Shown: positions 16,165 through 25,639, numbered from the stretch's first letter. The stretch: 64,000 nucleotides of DNA from Bryobacter aggregatus MPL3 (GCF_000702445.1 NZ_JNIF01000003.1:1488001-1552000), one strand, 5' to 3'. Made by a program: numbers and translations. Notes: generated from the sequence alone by a model not told the origin.

Positions 16165-17732
16165 ACACCGGCTAAGATGCTACGCAATTCTCGGAGCAGC
16201 GGCGCCGGGAGATGCGAGTTCAACTGTTCCAATCGCTCTTGTAGCAGCACGACTGCCGCAGCGTCCGGTTGCTCAAAGCTCTTGTTATAGGCTCCGAACC
16301 AGGCCATCAGAAGCTTTGTTGCGGAGTCAGCCAGAATCAGGTCTTCCGCCGCAACGGCATCGAGATAGATCGCAAGCTGGCGCCATTTTCCGATCCCTCG
16401 AAACAGCGTGATCACGGTGCGGGAAACTCGCGGATCAGGATGCATTCTGACAGCGGCCCACACCGTTTCGGCCGGCCTTTCGACACCCCGCAGCAGAGTG
16501 CGGGCGGCCTCTCTGGCTACCAAGGGGCGATCGGTGGTGACCAGACGCAGCAACACTTCGTGCTGGTCTTCCAACCCAAATGCTTGGATCGCCACCACCA
16601 CTGCCTGCCGGACACGGGCGAGTGGATGCCCGATCTTCGATAGAATCAGCGCCGCGTCGCTTCGGTCGCCCGTCTCCACCAGTCCACGGATCGCAATAGC
16701 AGTGTGCCGGGAATCCTGCCCGATCGCCGCTCGATAGACTGCCGCTGCATCCGCAAACAAGGCCTGGCAGTCCCTCCGGATCGAGGCAGACACATCAAAT
16801 AAAAAAGGCCGCAGTTGTTCCCTGCTGGCGGGGGACTCGGCACGAAACGCTTCAAAGGCAATCCTCCGAATGGGTCCAAAGGGGTCCTGAGCTGCCTCAT
16901 GGTGGAGTACGCTGCAGTTCTGGAAGGCCCAGCTGCGAATCCCGGAATCCCGATCGGAACTAGCTGTCCGATACAGCTGATCCGTTGCGATGGCAGGGTT
17001 GTCGACGGCGCAATGGAAGCTGCGTGCCCGCACGCGCCGCGAGGCTGCATGACACCCGGCCCGCAAGGCGGCAGCGCATTCGGGCGCATGGAGGAGCGCC
17101 TCAATCGAGGTGTCGAGGGATAGCGGGTAGCGGGAGCTGTGAGAAAGAAGATCGAGCAGACCCAGGCAGTTCACGATCGGCTGACTGTAACTGGCCGTGC
17201 ATTTTCGAGCGAAAGCGATTGCTGCCGCATGGCGTACCGCAGGCACCCAATCGACCAGTCGAAGCATCAGGAACGGAAGAGTGCTTTCGGAGGGGTCTTC
17301 GTTCATCTGCCACAGCGCCTTCTCCCGGATGAAGCCATTGCTGTGGCAACTTAAGAGGGCAAGAAAAAGGCGATCCTCCGGCAGCGTCCAGTCCGCCGCA
17401 CCAGGTTCTGGCGAAAGGTCATGCCAATCGTTTAAGTTGCTCCAGCGATGGCGGAGCAGATCATCCAACTGGGGCAAAGCTTCGAGTGGAAGCAGCGCAA
17501 ACAGCTTGCCGATGGCGAACCGGGCCGCAGAACGGATCTCGTCCTCCGCAGCCAGGCCAAAGGCCAAGATTTCGCCGATGGCAGCGGCATCGTTTGATTC
17601 ACCAACTTGCGTGAGAAGATCGAGAACCCGGGCATTACTACGCCAAAAGCGCGGCGGCGCGGGCTTGGGACCGAGTTCTGAGAGCAGTGCCGCTGTTCCT
17701 GGCGAGAGCCGAAATCGTTGCGACTGCCGCAT
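16161..17732 (-). CDS. HEAT-repeat protein
   Basis: This 523-residue protein has no signal peptide and is nearly all alpha-helical. HEAT-like repeats recur through it, for example LVDWVPAVRHAAAIAFARK, DPFGPIRRIAFEAFRAES and HPLARVRQAVVVAIQAFG. Such arrays bind other proteins. It begins six bases after the FAD enzyme ends, so the two are probably co-transcribed. No catalytic motif is visible, and no specific role is suggested by the neighbours. Confidence 0.72.
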   Translation of the reverse strand: MRQSQRFRLSPGTAALLSELGPKPAPPRFWRSNARVLDLLTQVGESNDAAAIGEILAFGLAAEDEIRSAARFAIGKLFALLPLEALPQLDDLLRHRWSNLNDWHDLSPEPGAADWTLPEDRLFLALLSCHSNGFIREKALWQMNEDPSESTLPFLMLRLVDWVPAVRHAAAIAFARKCTASYSQPIVNCLGLLDLLSHSSRYPLSLDTSIEALLHAPECAAALRAGCHAASRRVRARSFHCAVDNPAIATDQLYRTASSDRDSGIRSWAFQNCSVLHHEAAQDPFGPIRRIAFEAFRAESPASREQLRPFLFDVSASIRRDCQALFADAAAVYRAAIGQDSRHTAIAIRGLVETGDRSDAALILSKIGHPLARVRQAVVVAIQAFGLEDQHEVLLRLVTTDRPLVAREAARTLLRGVERPAETVWAAVRMHPDPRVSRTVITLFRGIGKWRQLAIYLDAVAAEDLILADSATKLLMAWFGAYNKSFEQPDAAAVVLLQERLEQLNSHLPAPLLRELRSILAGV

Positions 17733-17738
17733 CCTGCC

Positions 17739-19679
17739 TCAAGCGTAGCAGCGTATTTCGAAGATGCGCGCCTCCTCGACGCCGTTCGTTGCCGTCACGT
17801 GGACACGCACCGCCTCGGCCTCGACCGGCTGAAACTTCACGCGATTCAAGCGTTGGTAGTTACCCTTCACCGTTGCCACGGTCTCCCAGCCGCTCGTGCC
17901 CTTTTTACGCACCAACACCGAGTAGTCCTTCACCGTCTCCGGCTGGGGCATGCGCGGCGTGTCGCGGGCAAAAGCGTCGTTCGCCGTCAGAAAGAGTTGC
18001 CGCTGGAAGCCGGAATCGAAAGTGAGTTGGACTTCGCGCAGCGTGCGCGGCTGCTCGAACTTGCACTCGATCCAGGCACCTTCGGCACTCATCGGTCCGG
18101 CCCAATGATGGGCTGGCCCTTTGGGAATATCGCGCGTGATCCCGTCGATCACCAGCTTCGACACCGCCTCGCCCAGATCGCCAGAACTGGACCAGGTTGC
18201 GCTGCGGGCCAAATCGCTCGGGTCCTCATTGCAGAAGAGTTCGCCGGGCTTGCCCTTGATCGTCTGGTCGTCGCGCAGCAGACGCTGCTGGAGGGTCTGG
18301 ATCAGGTTCTGATCGGCCACCACTTGGCGCGGCAGTTTGCTCTTCTCGACACAAAGCGCGGCTGCTGTACCGACAGCTTGCCCGATCGTGGCGCAGGTGG
18401 CCATGACGCGCGTCGAAGTAAAAGCGGCGTGCGTGGCGCTGATATTGCGGCCTGCCATGAACAGATTCGCGATGTTCTTCGAGTAGCAACTGCGCAGTGG
18501 AATCGGGTAAACCTCGGGAGTTCGCAGATTCGTATTTGGAGGCAAATCGGCGCGATCGAAGCCACCCGGCGGATGATCATCCATTGGCCAACCGCCCATC
18601 GCGATCGCGTCGGGGAAGCTGCCACTCATCAGGTCGTGCTGGGTCAACACATGATCGCCGGTGAGGCGGCGGCTGCCGCGCTTGCCGGGCATCATGCCGA
18701 TCCAATCGAAGGCATAGTTTGCGCTGTTGGTGTGATTGCCGCTGTTCTTGATGTAGTCCCAGACGCCCATCACGATCGAGAGTAGTTCATAGCGGATCAA
18801 CTCATTGTCACGGATGATGTCTTTGTTGCCGCCCCACTCGATCCACCAATAGCCGTACTCCCAGTTGTCTACTTTCCGGAAGCGAAGGGTTTCGGGAGTC
18901 ACCTTGCGGGCCCAGGCCGGGGCCTTGAAGGGCATCGGCTTGTTATGGAGCCGCGAGGTGAAGAGAATGGAACTGCCCAGGGTTTCCTGGTCTGCCTTCT
19001 CGGGCGCCAGGCTTTCGTTGTACTCGGAACGCTGCTCGCGGCCCGTACGGAAGGCCGCACCAGACTCGAGCGCGAGGCGGGAATCGCCCGTCGAGTCCAC
19101 AAAATACTTCGCCGTGATGCGATAGATTTGCTCGCTCTTATCGCAGCGGGCATAGACTTCAGTGAGCTTGTCTCCCTGCACCTTCGCCTTGTAGAGAATC
19201 GTCTCCAGCAGGAGCGTGATGTTCGGCTCGCTGACCACCTTGTCGTAGAGGATGAAGTCCCACATCTCCCAGCAGCGCTGCGGGTTGTTGACCGCATCTT
19301 CGAGTCGAAGCTCTTCAATCAATCCGGACTCGCGCCAGCCCGGGCGTCCGCGATGGGAGTCCGCGCCAACGATGTGCATTTTGACTTCGCTTGAGGAGTT
19401 GCCTCCTAATCGCGAACGGTCCTGGATCAGCACCACCTTCGCTCCATGGCGGGCCGCGGAGATGGCGGCGCAAACACCGGCCACGCCTCCTCCAGCCACC
19501 AGGACATCACAATCGAGCGACACCAGAGACAGGTGCGGCTCCTGGACGGAACCGGCGTCTTTCGCATCCTTGCCCGGGGGCGCGATGCGATCGAAAGGCG
19601 GCCTCTGTTGGGCAGCAGGAAGCTGATCGGCCAACACCACAAGGCTATAGCTGGTAAGAAGATCTCGACGGCGCATCAT
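17739..19679 (-). CDS. Exported FAD-dependent oxidoreductase with C-terminal beta-sandwich
   Basis: The product is 646 residues. An N-terminal MMRRRDLLTS segment and hydrophobic stretch look like an export signal. The FAD-binding fold starts with AGGGVAG (62-68) and continues with RLGGNSSSE. This matches the FAD_oxidored (PF12831) class, in which the C-terminal flavin segment reads AGRNISATHAAFTSTRVMATC. Residues from about 520 form a discoidin-like (F5/8 type C) beta-sandwich that may bind sugars. Related enzymes act on polysaccharide-derived substrates, but the substrate here is unknown. It lies 22 bases after msrP. Confidence 0.8.
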   Translation of the reverse strand: MMRRRDLLTSYSLVVLADQLPAAQQRPPFDRIAPPGKDAKDAGSVQEPHLSLVSLDCDVLVAGGGVAGVCAAISAARHGAKVVLIQDRSRLGGNSSSEVKMHIVGADSHRGRPGWRESGLIEELRLEDAVNNPQRCWEMWDFILYDKVVSEPNITLLLETILYKAKVQGDKLTEVYARCDKSEQIYRITAKYFVDSTGDSRLALESGAAFRTGREQRSEYNESLAPEKADQETLGSSILFTSRLHNKPMPFKAPAWARKVTPETLRFRKVDNWEYGYWWIEWGGNKDIIRDNELIRYELLSIVMGVWDYIKNSGNHTNSANYAFDWIGMMPGKRGSRRLTGDHVLTQHDLMSGSFPDAIAMGGWPMDDHPPGGFDRADLPPNTNLRTPEVYPIPLRSCYSKNIANLFMAGRNISATHAAFTSTRVMATCATIGQAVGTAAALCVEKSKLPRQVVADQNLIQTLQQRLLRDDQTIKGKPGELFCNEDPSDLARSATWSSSGDLGEAVSKLVIDGITRDIPKGPAHHWAGPMSAEGAWIECKFEQPRTLREVQLTFDSGFQRQLFLTANDAFARDTPRMPQPETVKDYSVLVRKKGTSGWETVATVKGNYQRLNRVKFQPVEAEAVRVHVTATNGVEEARIFEIRCYA

Positions 19680-19701
19680 AGGAACTCCGCCGAAAATTAT
19701 T

Positions 19702-20595
19702 TCAGATTTCTTGCCCGTTGTACATTGAAGCCACCCATTTTTCGTAGCCGTTGTACAGCAAAGTGGGCCGCCGGCCCATCGTGGGAATGATCTGCTCGAC
19801 TGCCTGCGACCAGCGCGGGTGCGGAGCCTTGGGGTTCACATTCGCGTAAAAGCCGTATTCTTTGGGACCTGCAGTATTCCATGTGGTGGCAGGCTGGTTG
19901 GCGATGAACTCGATCTTGAAGATCGCCTTGCCCCCCTTAAAGCCGTACTTCCAGGGAATAGCAAGACGGAGCGGCGCTCCGTTCTGGATGGGGAGCGGCT
20001 TGCCATAGAGACCGGTCACGGCAAAGGTGAGCGGGTGCATCGCCTCGTCCATCCGCAAGCCTTCGACATAGGGCCAGGGGAAGCTGGGAGCCTGTCCGAT
20101 TCCCGGCATCTCACCCGGCCGGTTCACGCTGGTGAAGCGCACAAATTTCGCGCTCGACTTCGGTTCGGCCCGCTTGAGCAAATTGGAGAGAACGAAGCCA
20201 GTCCAGGGCACAGCCATCGACCAGGCTTCGACGCAGCGGTGCCGGTAGAGCCGCTCTTCGATCGGCATCGTCTTCTCGATCTCTTCGATTGAAAGCTTCT
20301 GGGGCTTGTCGCAGAGGCCGCTGATTTCGACGGTCCAGGGGCGCAGTTTGAAGTTGCCCACCAAGTCCTTCACCTTCTGCTTGTTGGAACTGAACTCGTA
20401 ATAGTTGTTGTAGCTGGTGACGGCCCATTCCTCGGTCAGAGGCCGGTCGAGAGTGAATTCGGGATTACGAGTGGCGGCCGGAAGCGCCATGGGCAAGGCC
20501 GCAAGAGCCAGGAGTTTGCGCCGGGTGAGAAAATCCGTCTCGGGTGTCGCATCGCGTTCTGGAATTTGCCAAGATTTTGGGACTTTGATCAGCAT
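19702..20595 (-). CDS. msrP: Periplasmic methionine sulfoxide reductase catalytic subunit MsrP
   Basis: MsrP (YedY) is a molybdopterin enzyme that repairs oxidised methionines in periplasmic proteins. The 297-residue protein has a Tat signal with RR at 25-26, and the Mo-ligating cysteine is C121 in YRHRCVEAW. Further hallmarks are FVRFTSVNRPGEMPG and the closing PHPRWSQA motif. An AGGAG site lies just before the ATG. The membrane haem partner MsrQ, normally adjacent, is absent; the next genes are an FAD enzyme and a HEAT protein. Confidence 0.93.
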   Translation of the reverse strand: MLIKVPKSWQIPERDATPETDFLTRRKLLALAALPMALPAATRNPEFTLDRPLTEEWAVTSYNNYYEFSSNKQKVKDLVGNFKLRPWTVEISGLCDKPQKLSIEEIEKTMPIEERLYRHRCVEAWSMAVPWTGFVLSNLLKRAEPKSSAKFVRFTSVNRPGEMPGIGQAPSFPWPYVEGLRMDEAMHPLTFAVTGLYGKPLPIQNGAPLRLAIPWKYGFKGGKAIFKIEFIANQPATTWNTAGPKEYGFYANVNPKAPHPRWSQAVEQIIPTMGRRPTLLYNGYEKWVASMYNGQEI

Positions 20596-20655
20596 CGGAA
20601 CTCCTAGCCCTATGCTAATCTACGAAAGGTAGGGCCACGCTAATTAGCACCTCGC

Positions 20656-20748
20656 GGAGAGATGGCTGAGTGGTCTAAAGCAGCGGTTTGCTAAACCGTC
20701 GTAGTTCTAATAGAGCTACCGAGAGTTCGAATCTCTCTCTCTCCGCCA
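20656..20748 (+). tRNA. tRNA-Ser (GCT)
   Basis: This is a long class II cloverleaf with acceptor arms GGAGAGA (20656-20662) and TCTCTCC ending at 20744, discriminator G and an encoded CCA to 20748. The anticodon loop TTGCTAA gives GCT, which reads AGC and AGT. The variable arm (about 20700-20722) is extended, as expected for serine. No integrase or attachment repeat is seen beside it. Confidence 0.96.
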
Positions 20749-20846
20749 CTTCCACACGGCGTCCGGGGTCCCCGGTACCGGCAGAATTCAACCCAAATCA
20801 ACCATTCGGGCCCAAGGTGTATTCACCATAAGAGGAAAGCGCACCG

Positions 20847-21521
20847 ATGTCCCCTTTCTCCGATCCTGAGAGCGTCGCCCGCTATGCGGAAAGCCCTGTG
20901 CGACAGGTTCCAGGCTTTCACGATCTCCAGAAGATGACTGGCCTCCTTCTCGCCGAACGCATTCGGGACGATGCGAAGGTGCTCGTGCTCGGCGCCGGGG
21001 GCGGGTTGGAGCTGAAGGCCTTTGCGGACCTGCAGCCCGAATGGAGCTTCTGCGGCGTTGATCCCTCGGCAGAGATGCTGGGTTTGGCCCAGCGCACTCT
21101 CGGTCCACTTGCTTCGCGCGTGGACCTCCATGAAGGCTATATCGATAGTGCGCCCCTGGGCCCCTTTGATGCGGCGACCTGCCTCCTGACCCTCCACTTC
21201 ATCCCGGAAGACGAACGGCGGCGCACCTTGGCCGAAGTGCATCGACGGTTAAAGCCCAATGCTCCATTCGTCGTCGCTCACCACAGCTTTCCACAAGAGG
21301 ATGGGGAGAACGCGAAATGGCTGGCCCGCTATGCCGCTTTTGCGGTGGCGTCCGGCGTAGCAGCCGCAAACGCGGAAAGAGCGATCTCGGCCATCAAAGA
21401 ACGATTGCCTGTCCTGTCCCCGGAGCAGGACGAAGCGCTGTTGTGGGAGGCCGGATTTGCCAGCGTTGCCCTGTTCTACGCGGGTTTCACATTCAGAGGA
21501 TGGGTGGCCTACAAGGCGTGA
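20847..21521 (+). CDS. Class I SAM-dependent methyltransferase
   Basis: This 224-residue protein has the Rossmann methyltransferase motifs: motif I VLVLGAGGGLELKAF, the acidic residue of motif II in FCGVDPSAEMLGLAQ, and FDAATCLLTLHFIPEDERR as motif IV. The fold is complete for a small stand-alone enzyme. An AGAGGAAAG ribosome site precedes the ATG. The substrate cannot be predicted; the neighbours (PhzF-like and kinase-like genes) do not form an obvious pathway. Confidence 0.83.
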   Translation: MSPFSDPESVARYAESPVRQVPGFHDLQKMTGLLLAERIRDDAKVLVLGAGGGLELKAFADLQPEWSFCGVDPSAEMLGLAQRTLGPLASRVDLHEGYIDSAPLGPFDAATCLLTLHFIPEDERRRTLAEVHRRLKPNAPFVVAHHSFPQEDGENAKWLARYAAFAVASGVAAANAERAISAIKERLPVLSPEQDEALLWEAGFASVALFYAGFTFRGWVAYKA

Positions 21522-21590
21522 TCGGCAAGATTCGCTTTTTGATCCTCTCTCATCGCATCCTCTTCCTCTCTTCGCTCATCTAGCAGAGCA

Positions 21591-22466
21591 ATGGCCGAAC
21601 TGATCGCTGGCTTCATTGATGTCTTTGCCGACACTCCTTTAACGGGAAACCCGCTCGCCGTGGTGCAGGGCGCTGACAACCTGACCGACGAACAGATGCG
21701 GCGGATCGCCGGTGAGTTCAATCAAGCCGAGACCACCTTCCTCATGCGCAGCACCCGCGCGGACTGGAAGTTACGCTCCTTCACCGCGAGCGGTGTGGAA
21801 GTCTTTGGCGCCGGACACAATGCCCTCGGGGCGTGGCTCTGGCTCGGAGAACATGGTGAGCTCGGTCCGCTCACGACGGCACGGACTTTTCAGCAGGAGA
21901 TCGGCCCAGATGTCCTGCCGATCGAGCTTGTGTCGATCGACGGCCGCGTCCATGGCCGGATGCGCCAAGCGCAACTCCGCTTGTCGAGTCCGCTGGAAGA
22001 TATAGGCCCGCTCGCCGCAGCCCTTGGTCTCGATCCAAGCGAGATCCTCTTGGAACCCAAGCCGCGTCCCGCCGATACCGGAGCAGCTCATCTGATGGTG
22101 CGTGTTCGCAATGCCGGCGTCGTCGATCAAGCGCTCCCGAATGCACCTACATTGCTCGCTGTCCTGCAGGGCGCCTCGGCAGAGGGCTGCTACATTTATG
22201 CCTTCGATTCCGATGCACCGGCTAAGGCCTATGCCCGCTTCTTCAATCCGACCGTTGGCCTATGGGAGGATGCGGCGACCGGGACCGCAGCCGGCCCCCT
22301 CGCGGCTTATCTTGCCGCCACGGGATACCTCGAAAACAACGAGATTGAGATCGAGCAAGGCACGAAAATGGGACGTCGCAGCGTTCTGCGAATCCGGCTC
22401 ACGCCCGAGCCGGAACTCTCCGGGGTAGGAGTCGTCGTACTACGAGGCGCACTCTACCTTGGATGA
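21591..22466 (+). CDS. PhzF-family isomerase/epimerase-like protein
   Basis: At 291 residues this is the normal length for PhzF. The signature features are FIDVFADTPLTGNPLAVV at the N-terminus, the catalytic-glutamate region FNQAETTFLM, GHNALGAWLWL, and the second-half repeat LWEDAATGTAAGPLAAYL. PhzF itself isomerises a phenazine precursor, but most family members are uncharacterised and no phenazine genes occur here. It follows the methyltransferase by 69 bases on the same strand. Confidence 0.9.
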   Translation: MAELIAGFIDVFADTPLTGNPLAVVQGADNLTDEQMRRIAGEFNQAETTFLMRSTRADWKLRSFTASGVEVFGAGHNALGAWLWLGEHGELGPLTTARTFQQEIGPDVLPIELVSIDGRVHGRMRQAQLRLSSPLEDIGPLAAALGLDPSEILLEPKPRPADTGAAHLMVRVRNAGVVDQALPNAPTLLAVLQGASAEGCYIYAFDSDAPAKAYARFFNPTVGLWEDAATGTAAGPLAAYLAATGYLENNEIEIEQGTKMGRRSVLRIRLTPEPELSGVGVVVLRGALYLG

Positions 22467-22540
22467 GATGCAAAGGATTCTGGCCCGGGCAACGGTGATC
22501 GAGGAAGCATGCCGCCAGGAGACAAAGTACTGACCCTCCC

Positions 22541-23080
22541 ATGAACCGCTTTGTGGTGATTTCCGGATCTTCGGGCGGTGGCAAGTCCACCCTTCTTGCT
22601 GCGCTCAACCAGCGTGGCTATGCCACCGTAGAGGAACCCGGACGCCGGATTGTCCAGCAGGAACTACAAACCGGAGGCTTGGCACTCCCGTGGGTGGACT
22701 TGGCTGCCTTTGCCCGCCGCAGCATTGCTCTGGCCCAGGCAGACCGTGCCTTGGCGAGTTCACGGAATGGGTGGGTCTTCTTTGATCGCGGCTTAGTCGA
22801 CGCGGCAGCCGCACTTGATTTTGCCGCAGGTGAAGAGACACTCAAGGCAATTGGCCGCTTGTACCGTTATCATCATCAGGTGTTTCTGACACCACCTTGG
22901 CCGGAAATCTATGTGACCGATGCCGCAAGGCGCCATGATTTCGAGACCGCCACGTTCGAATATCGGCGCTTGCTCCAGGCGTACTCAAAGCTCGGCTACG
23001 AGGTGATTGTGCTGCCCAAAGTCAGCGTGGCCGCGCGAGCCGATCTAATCTTGCGAAGCTTAGCGCAATCGTCCGGGTAA
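22541..23080 (+). CDS. P-loop NTPase (AAA_28-like)
   Basis: This 179-residue protein has a Walker A GSSGGGKST at residues 9-17 directly after an N-terminal strand, and a likely Walker B/DR motif GWVFFDRGLVDAAAAL. The size and layout fit small AAA_28 ATPases or nucleoside-kinase-like proteins. The substrate is unknown. It is the last forward gene before a reverse-strand block and ends six bases from it. Confidence 0.78.
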   Translation: MNRFVVISGSSGGGKSTLLAALNQRGYATVEEPGRRIVQQELQTGGLALPWVDLAAFARRSIALAQADRALASSRNGWVFFDRGLVDAAAALDFAAGEETLKAIGRLYRYHHQVFLTPPWPEIYVTDAARRHDFETATFEYRRLLQAYSKLGYEVIVLPKVSVAARADLILRSLAQSSG

Positions 23081-23086
23081 GGCATC

Positions 23087-24001
23087 CTAGCGGTGGAGCG
23101 GAATCATTCCCGAGTCCACGGTGTTGCCCGATCGGGAAATCGTTTGGAAGTAGAACTCTTTGCCCACCACTTCGGCGATCAGAAATGCCTGGTCAGTATC
23201 GAAGCCTTTCGCAAGATTCGGGCCGGGCCGGATGTTGCCACGCCGCAGTTGTCCCGAGTTTCCCACCACAAAGTAGTGAATTTCCTTCTGCGGCTGGAGG
23301 CGTTCATAGAAGTGTTCATGACCGTTGAAGACCACAGCGACACCGTACTTTACAAAGATCGGTTCCAGCCTCGCCCGCAGGTCGAGATCGGGGCCATGGA
23401 ATCGTCCATCGGAATAGAGCGCGTGGTGGAAGAAGCAGAACTTCCACGCGGCGGAAGACTCGCGCAGCTTCTCCTCAATCCATGTCAGCTGGGCCGGGTT
23501 CATATAAGTGCTGTCGAGTGCAAAGAACTCCGCATTGCCACTTTTCCAGTTGTAATAGCGCTTGCCGCCCATATGGAAGGGTTGGTAGTAAATCTCATTC
23601 GGATCATCATGATTCCCCAGAGACGCATAGAACTTGACTCCGTCCTCGAGCAGCGTCTTGTAAGGATCTTCAAACTTTCGCTTGAAGGCGGATTTCGATT
23701 TCCTGCCATAGATGTTGTCCCCCATCATCAGCACAAACTCGAAGGGGAACTTCGCGCGGGTCTTGGCCATCAGACTCCCGACTTCATACTGCGGCCGAGC
23801 CCCAGTCCCGTTGTCTCCGATAACGGCAAAGCGCAGCGACTTGTCTTGGAGCGGCAACTCGATCGCAGGCGGTTCGCCCACCACAATCGGCCCCTGCGCG
23901 AGCGACCAGTTACTCCACAGATCGAAGAGCGCCGTGTGATCCAAAGCACCTGTGAATTCTCCCAGCACGCCAGCGAGAAAGGTCCCTCGCGTCAACTTCA
24001 C
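23087..24001 (-). CDS. Calcineurin-like metallophosphoesterase
   Basis: The 304-residue product shows the full two-metal motif set: GDNGTG, MGDNIYG, LGNHDDPNE, FFHHALYSDG and NGHEHFYER. The layout matches purple-acid-phosphatase-like enzymes. An N-terminal segment (TRGTFLAGVLGEFTGA) could be a weak Tat or anchor signal. The start overlaps the upstream stop by four bases, placing it last in a three-gene unit with a small secreted protein and a phospholipase-D-like protein. The phosphoester substrate is unknown. Confidence 0.88.
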   Translation of the reverse strand: MKLTRGTFLAGVLGEFTGALDHTALFDLWSNWSLAQGPIVVGEPPAIELPLQDKSLRFAVIGDNGTGARPQYEVGSLMAKTRAKFPFEFVLMMGDNIYGRKSKSAFKRKFEDPYKTLLEDGVKFYASLGNHDDPNEIYYQPFHMGGKRYYNWKSGNAEFFALDSTYMNPAQLTWIEEKLRESSAAWKFCFFHHALYSDGRFHGPDLDLRARLEPIFVKYGVAVVFNGHEHFYERLQPQKEIHYFVVGNSGQLRRGNIRPGPNLAKGFDTDQAFLIAEVVGKEFYFQTISRSGNTVDSGMIPLHR

Positions 24002-24540
24002 GGAAGGGCCGCCTGCAGGAAATCGACAATCAGATTCGCTTTTTCGTCGTACAGAAGCAGGGCCTGCCCGACAAGACGGTACTCCAGTTCCGGAGGAAGC
24101 GAAGGCAGATTCGCAAGCACCGTGGGAGGCATGGATTGGAGCGGCACTCTGGGGGGATAGGGTGTATTGATCTTCAGCACGAAGCTTTGCGGTTCGGCAT
24201 GATCGAGGCTTCTCGCAATTCGAACGGCATTGGGGCCGGTCATGGCGAGCTTGAGCAAGCCGCGAAGTTCCTTTGCGATCGCCGGGGTGATCACATCCCC
24301 GGCCAAGGCATCTTTACGCGCAGCAATGATTCCCTTTGCCAGGCTCAGGCGCTGGCTGTGGAGCATCTCGACAGCCTTGGTTGGCTTCATCGGAGGAAGC
24401 TCGCGTTCTACCCTTTTGTGAATCGCCACATACGCTCGCACGCGTTGGTCGAAGTCGGCGAGCACCAGGCTGAGGGCGTTCTCTCTTGGTTGTGCACAGA
24501 GCGAAGCCATCGCACCGAGAAAGAGGATGAGCCTAAGCAT
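23998..24540 (-). CDS. Small secreted protein of unknown function
   Basis: The ATG at 24540 gives 180 residues with a clear signal peptide (MLRLILFLGAMASLCAQ). A longer in-frame start at 24564 would weaken it. The mature part is helical and charged, with no motif I recognise. It overlaps the upstream PLD-like gene by eight bases and the downstream phosphoesterase by four, so all three are very likely one transcript. Confidence 0.68.
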   Translation of the reverse strand: MLRLILFLGAMASLCAQPRENALSLVLADFDQRVRAYVAIHKRVERELPPMKPTKAVEMLHSQRLSLAKGIIAARKDALAGDVITPAIAKELRGLLKLAMTGPNAVRIARSLDHAEPQSFVLKINTPYPPRVPLQSMPPTVLANLPSLPPELEYRLVGQALLLYDEKANLIVDFLQAALP

Positions 24541-25639
24541 GCAGTTCCGCCTCCTCGACCGCATCTTTCACCGCCTGCTTCACCACCACCTTTACGGCTG
24601 TCTTGACCGCATCGGCAACAAGGAGTTCCAGCGCCGCACCATCAATTTCAACTGGCCCGCCTCCTGGATTCATCTCGCGCACAATCTCGTCAATCCTGGG
24701 AGCCAGCGGCGCTAAACTTTGCACCACCACCTGCGCGGTCTTCTTTGCCACCTTACCCGCATGCACGGAGTGGGATTCCTGCGATTTCGCCGCCGGCAAT
24801 GTAGGCGTTGACAACGACCAGTCTTCATCAAAGATTGCACAGAGGCGGGCGAGCGCTCCAGCGTCCTTGAAGATGAGGCCGACCTCGCGCCGATCCTCCA
24901 GTTCGGCCCGTCTCAGGCTCTGACTCCCGATGAAGGCCGTATGGCGATCCCGAATGATCGTACGCGTGTGCAGACGCATCGGAGTCACGCGCGCCTCCAG
25001 TTGCGTGCTCTTCACCCGGCCCAGAATCCGAATCGTAACGCCATCTCTCGCCCGCTGCTCCAAAAGACGCACCATCGCCAGATCATGGACGGCCAGGTCA
25101 TAGATCAGTAGTTCCTGCTTTGCGCCTTTTAGAAACGCGGTGAGTTGCGGCCGGGCATTGACAGGGCTCACCACCAGGGCATTGCTCCCCGCCTCATAGG
25201 GCTGACGCTGGCCATCGGCTTCAAAGAGTTTCAACGCCTCCTGCACGATTTTGCGATCTTTGGTTGCGATGCCAAAGCTCCGGCTCCGATCGATATCGAG
25301 CCGGGTGTAGTTGAAGGCCAGCACAAAGAGTTCGCGGCGGTCGATGATCATGATCTTGCTGTGGTAGCGTGTGAGGTCGCCGGCAGTGCGCGCCACCATC
25401 ACTCCCGCCGCAAGCAGGCGGAGCTCCAGCTTGCGGAGCAGGGCCTCGCCCGCATGGTTGGTATGGGCGATGAGGGCTCGCACCACAACCCCACGGCGGA
25501 CTGCATCGGCAAGTGCTCCCTCAATCTCTCGCCGGTCGAAACGAAAGATGACAACTTCAATCGTTCTCTTGGCCCGTCCGAGAGCCTCCCAAATTGGTTG
25601 CAATCCATCGTCCGGTTGAACCAGGATCTTCATCTCCAT
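24533..25639 (-). CDS. Phospholipase D-like protein
   Basis: The ATG at 25639 (or 25633) gives about 368 residues. A frame open to 25894 encodes low-complexity basic sequence and overlaps the divergent gene, so it is rejected. Two PLD motifs are present: H93-x-K95-x4-D100 in YHSKIMIIDRR, and H224-x-R226-x4-D231 in LHTRTIIRDRHTAFIGSQ, where arginine replaces lysine. The C-terminal 90 residues are a Lys/Ala/Val-rich helix region. PLD-fold proteins include lipases, nucleases and cardiolipin synthases. No signal peptide is seen. Confidence 0.78.
   Translation of the reverse strand: MEMKILVQPDDGLQPIWEALGRAKRTIEVVIFRFDRREIEGALADAVRRGVVVRALIAHTNHAGEALLRKLELRLLAAGVMVARTAGDLTRYHSKIMIIDRRELFVLAFNYTRLDIDRSRSFGIATKDRKIVQEALKLFEADGQRQPYEAGSNALVVSPVNARPQLTAFLKGAKQELLIYDLAVHDLAMVRLLEQRARDGVTIRILGRVKSTQLEARVTPMRLHTRTIIRDRHTAFIGSQSLRRAELEDRREVGLIFKDAGALARLCAIFDEDWSLSTPTLPAAKSQESHSVHAGKVAKKTAQVVVQSLAPLAPRIDEIVREMNPGGGPVEIDGAALELLVADAVKTAVKVVVKQAVKDAVEEAELHA

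Noticed and set aside
20656-20748. tRNA-Ser as an integration site
   Set aside because: No integrase, no repeat of the tRNA 3' end and no foreign-looking genes follow it.
23093-24160. A 355-codon frame antisense to the metallophosphoesterase
   Set aside because: All phosphoesterase metal motifs lie on the reverse strand; nothing supports the forward frame.
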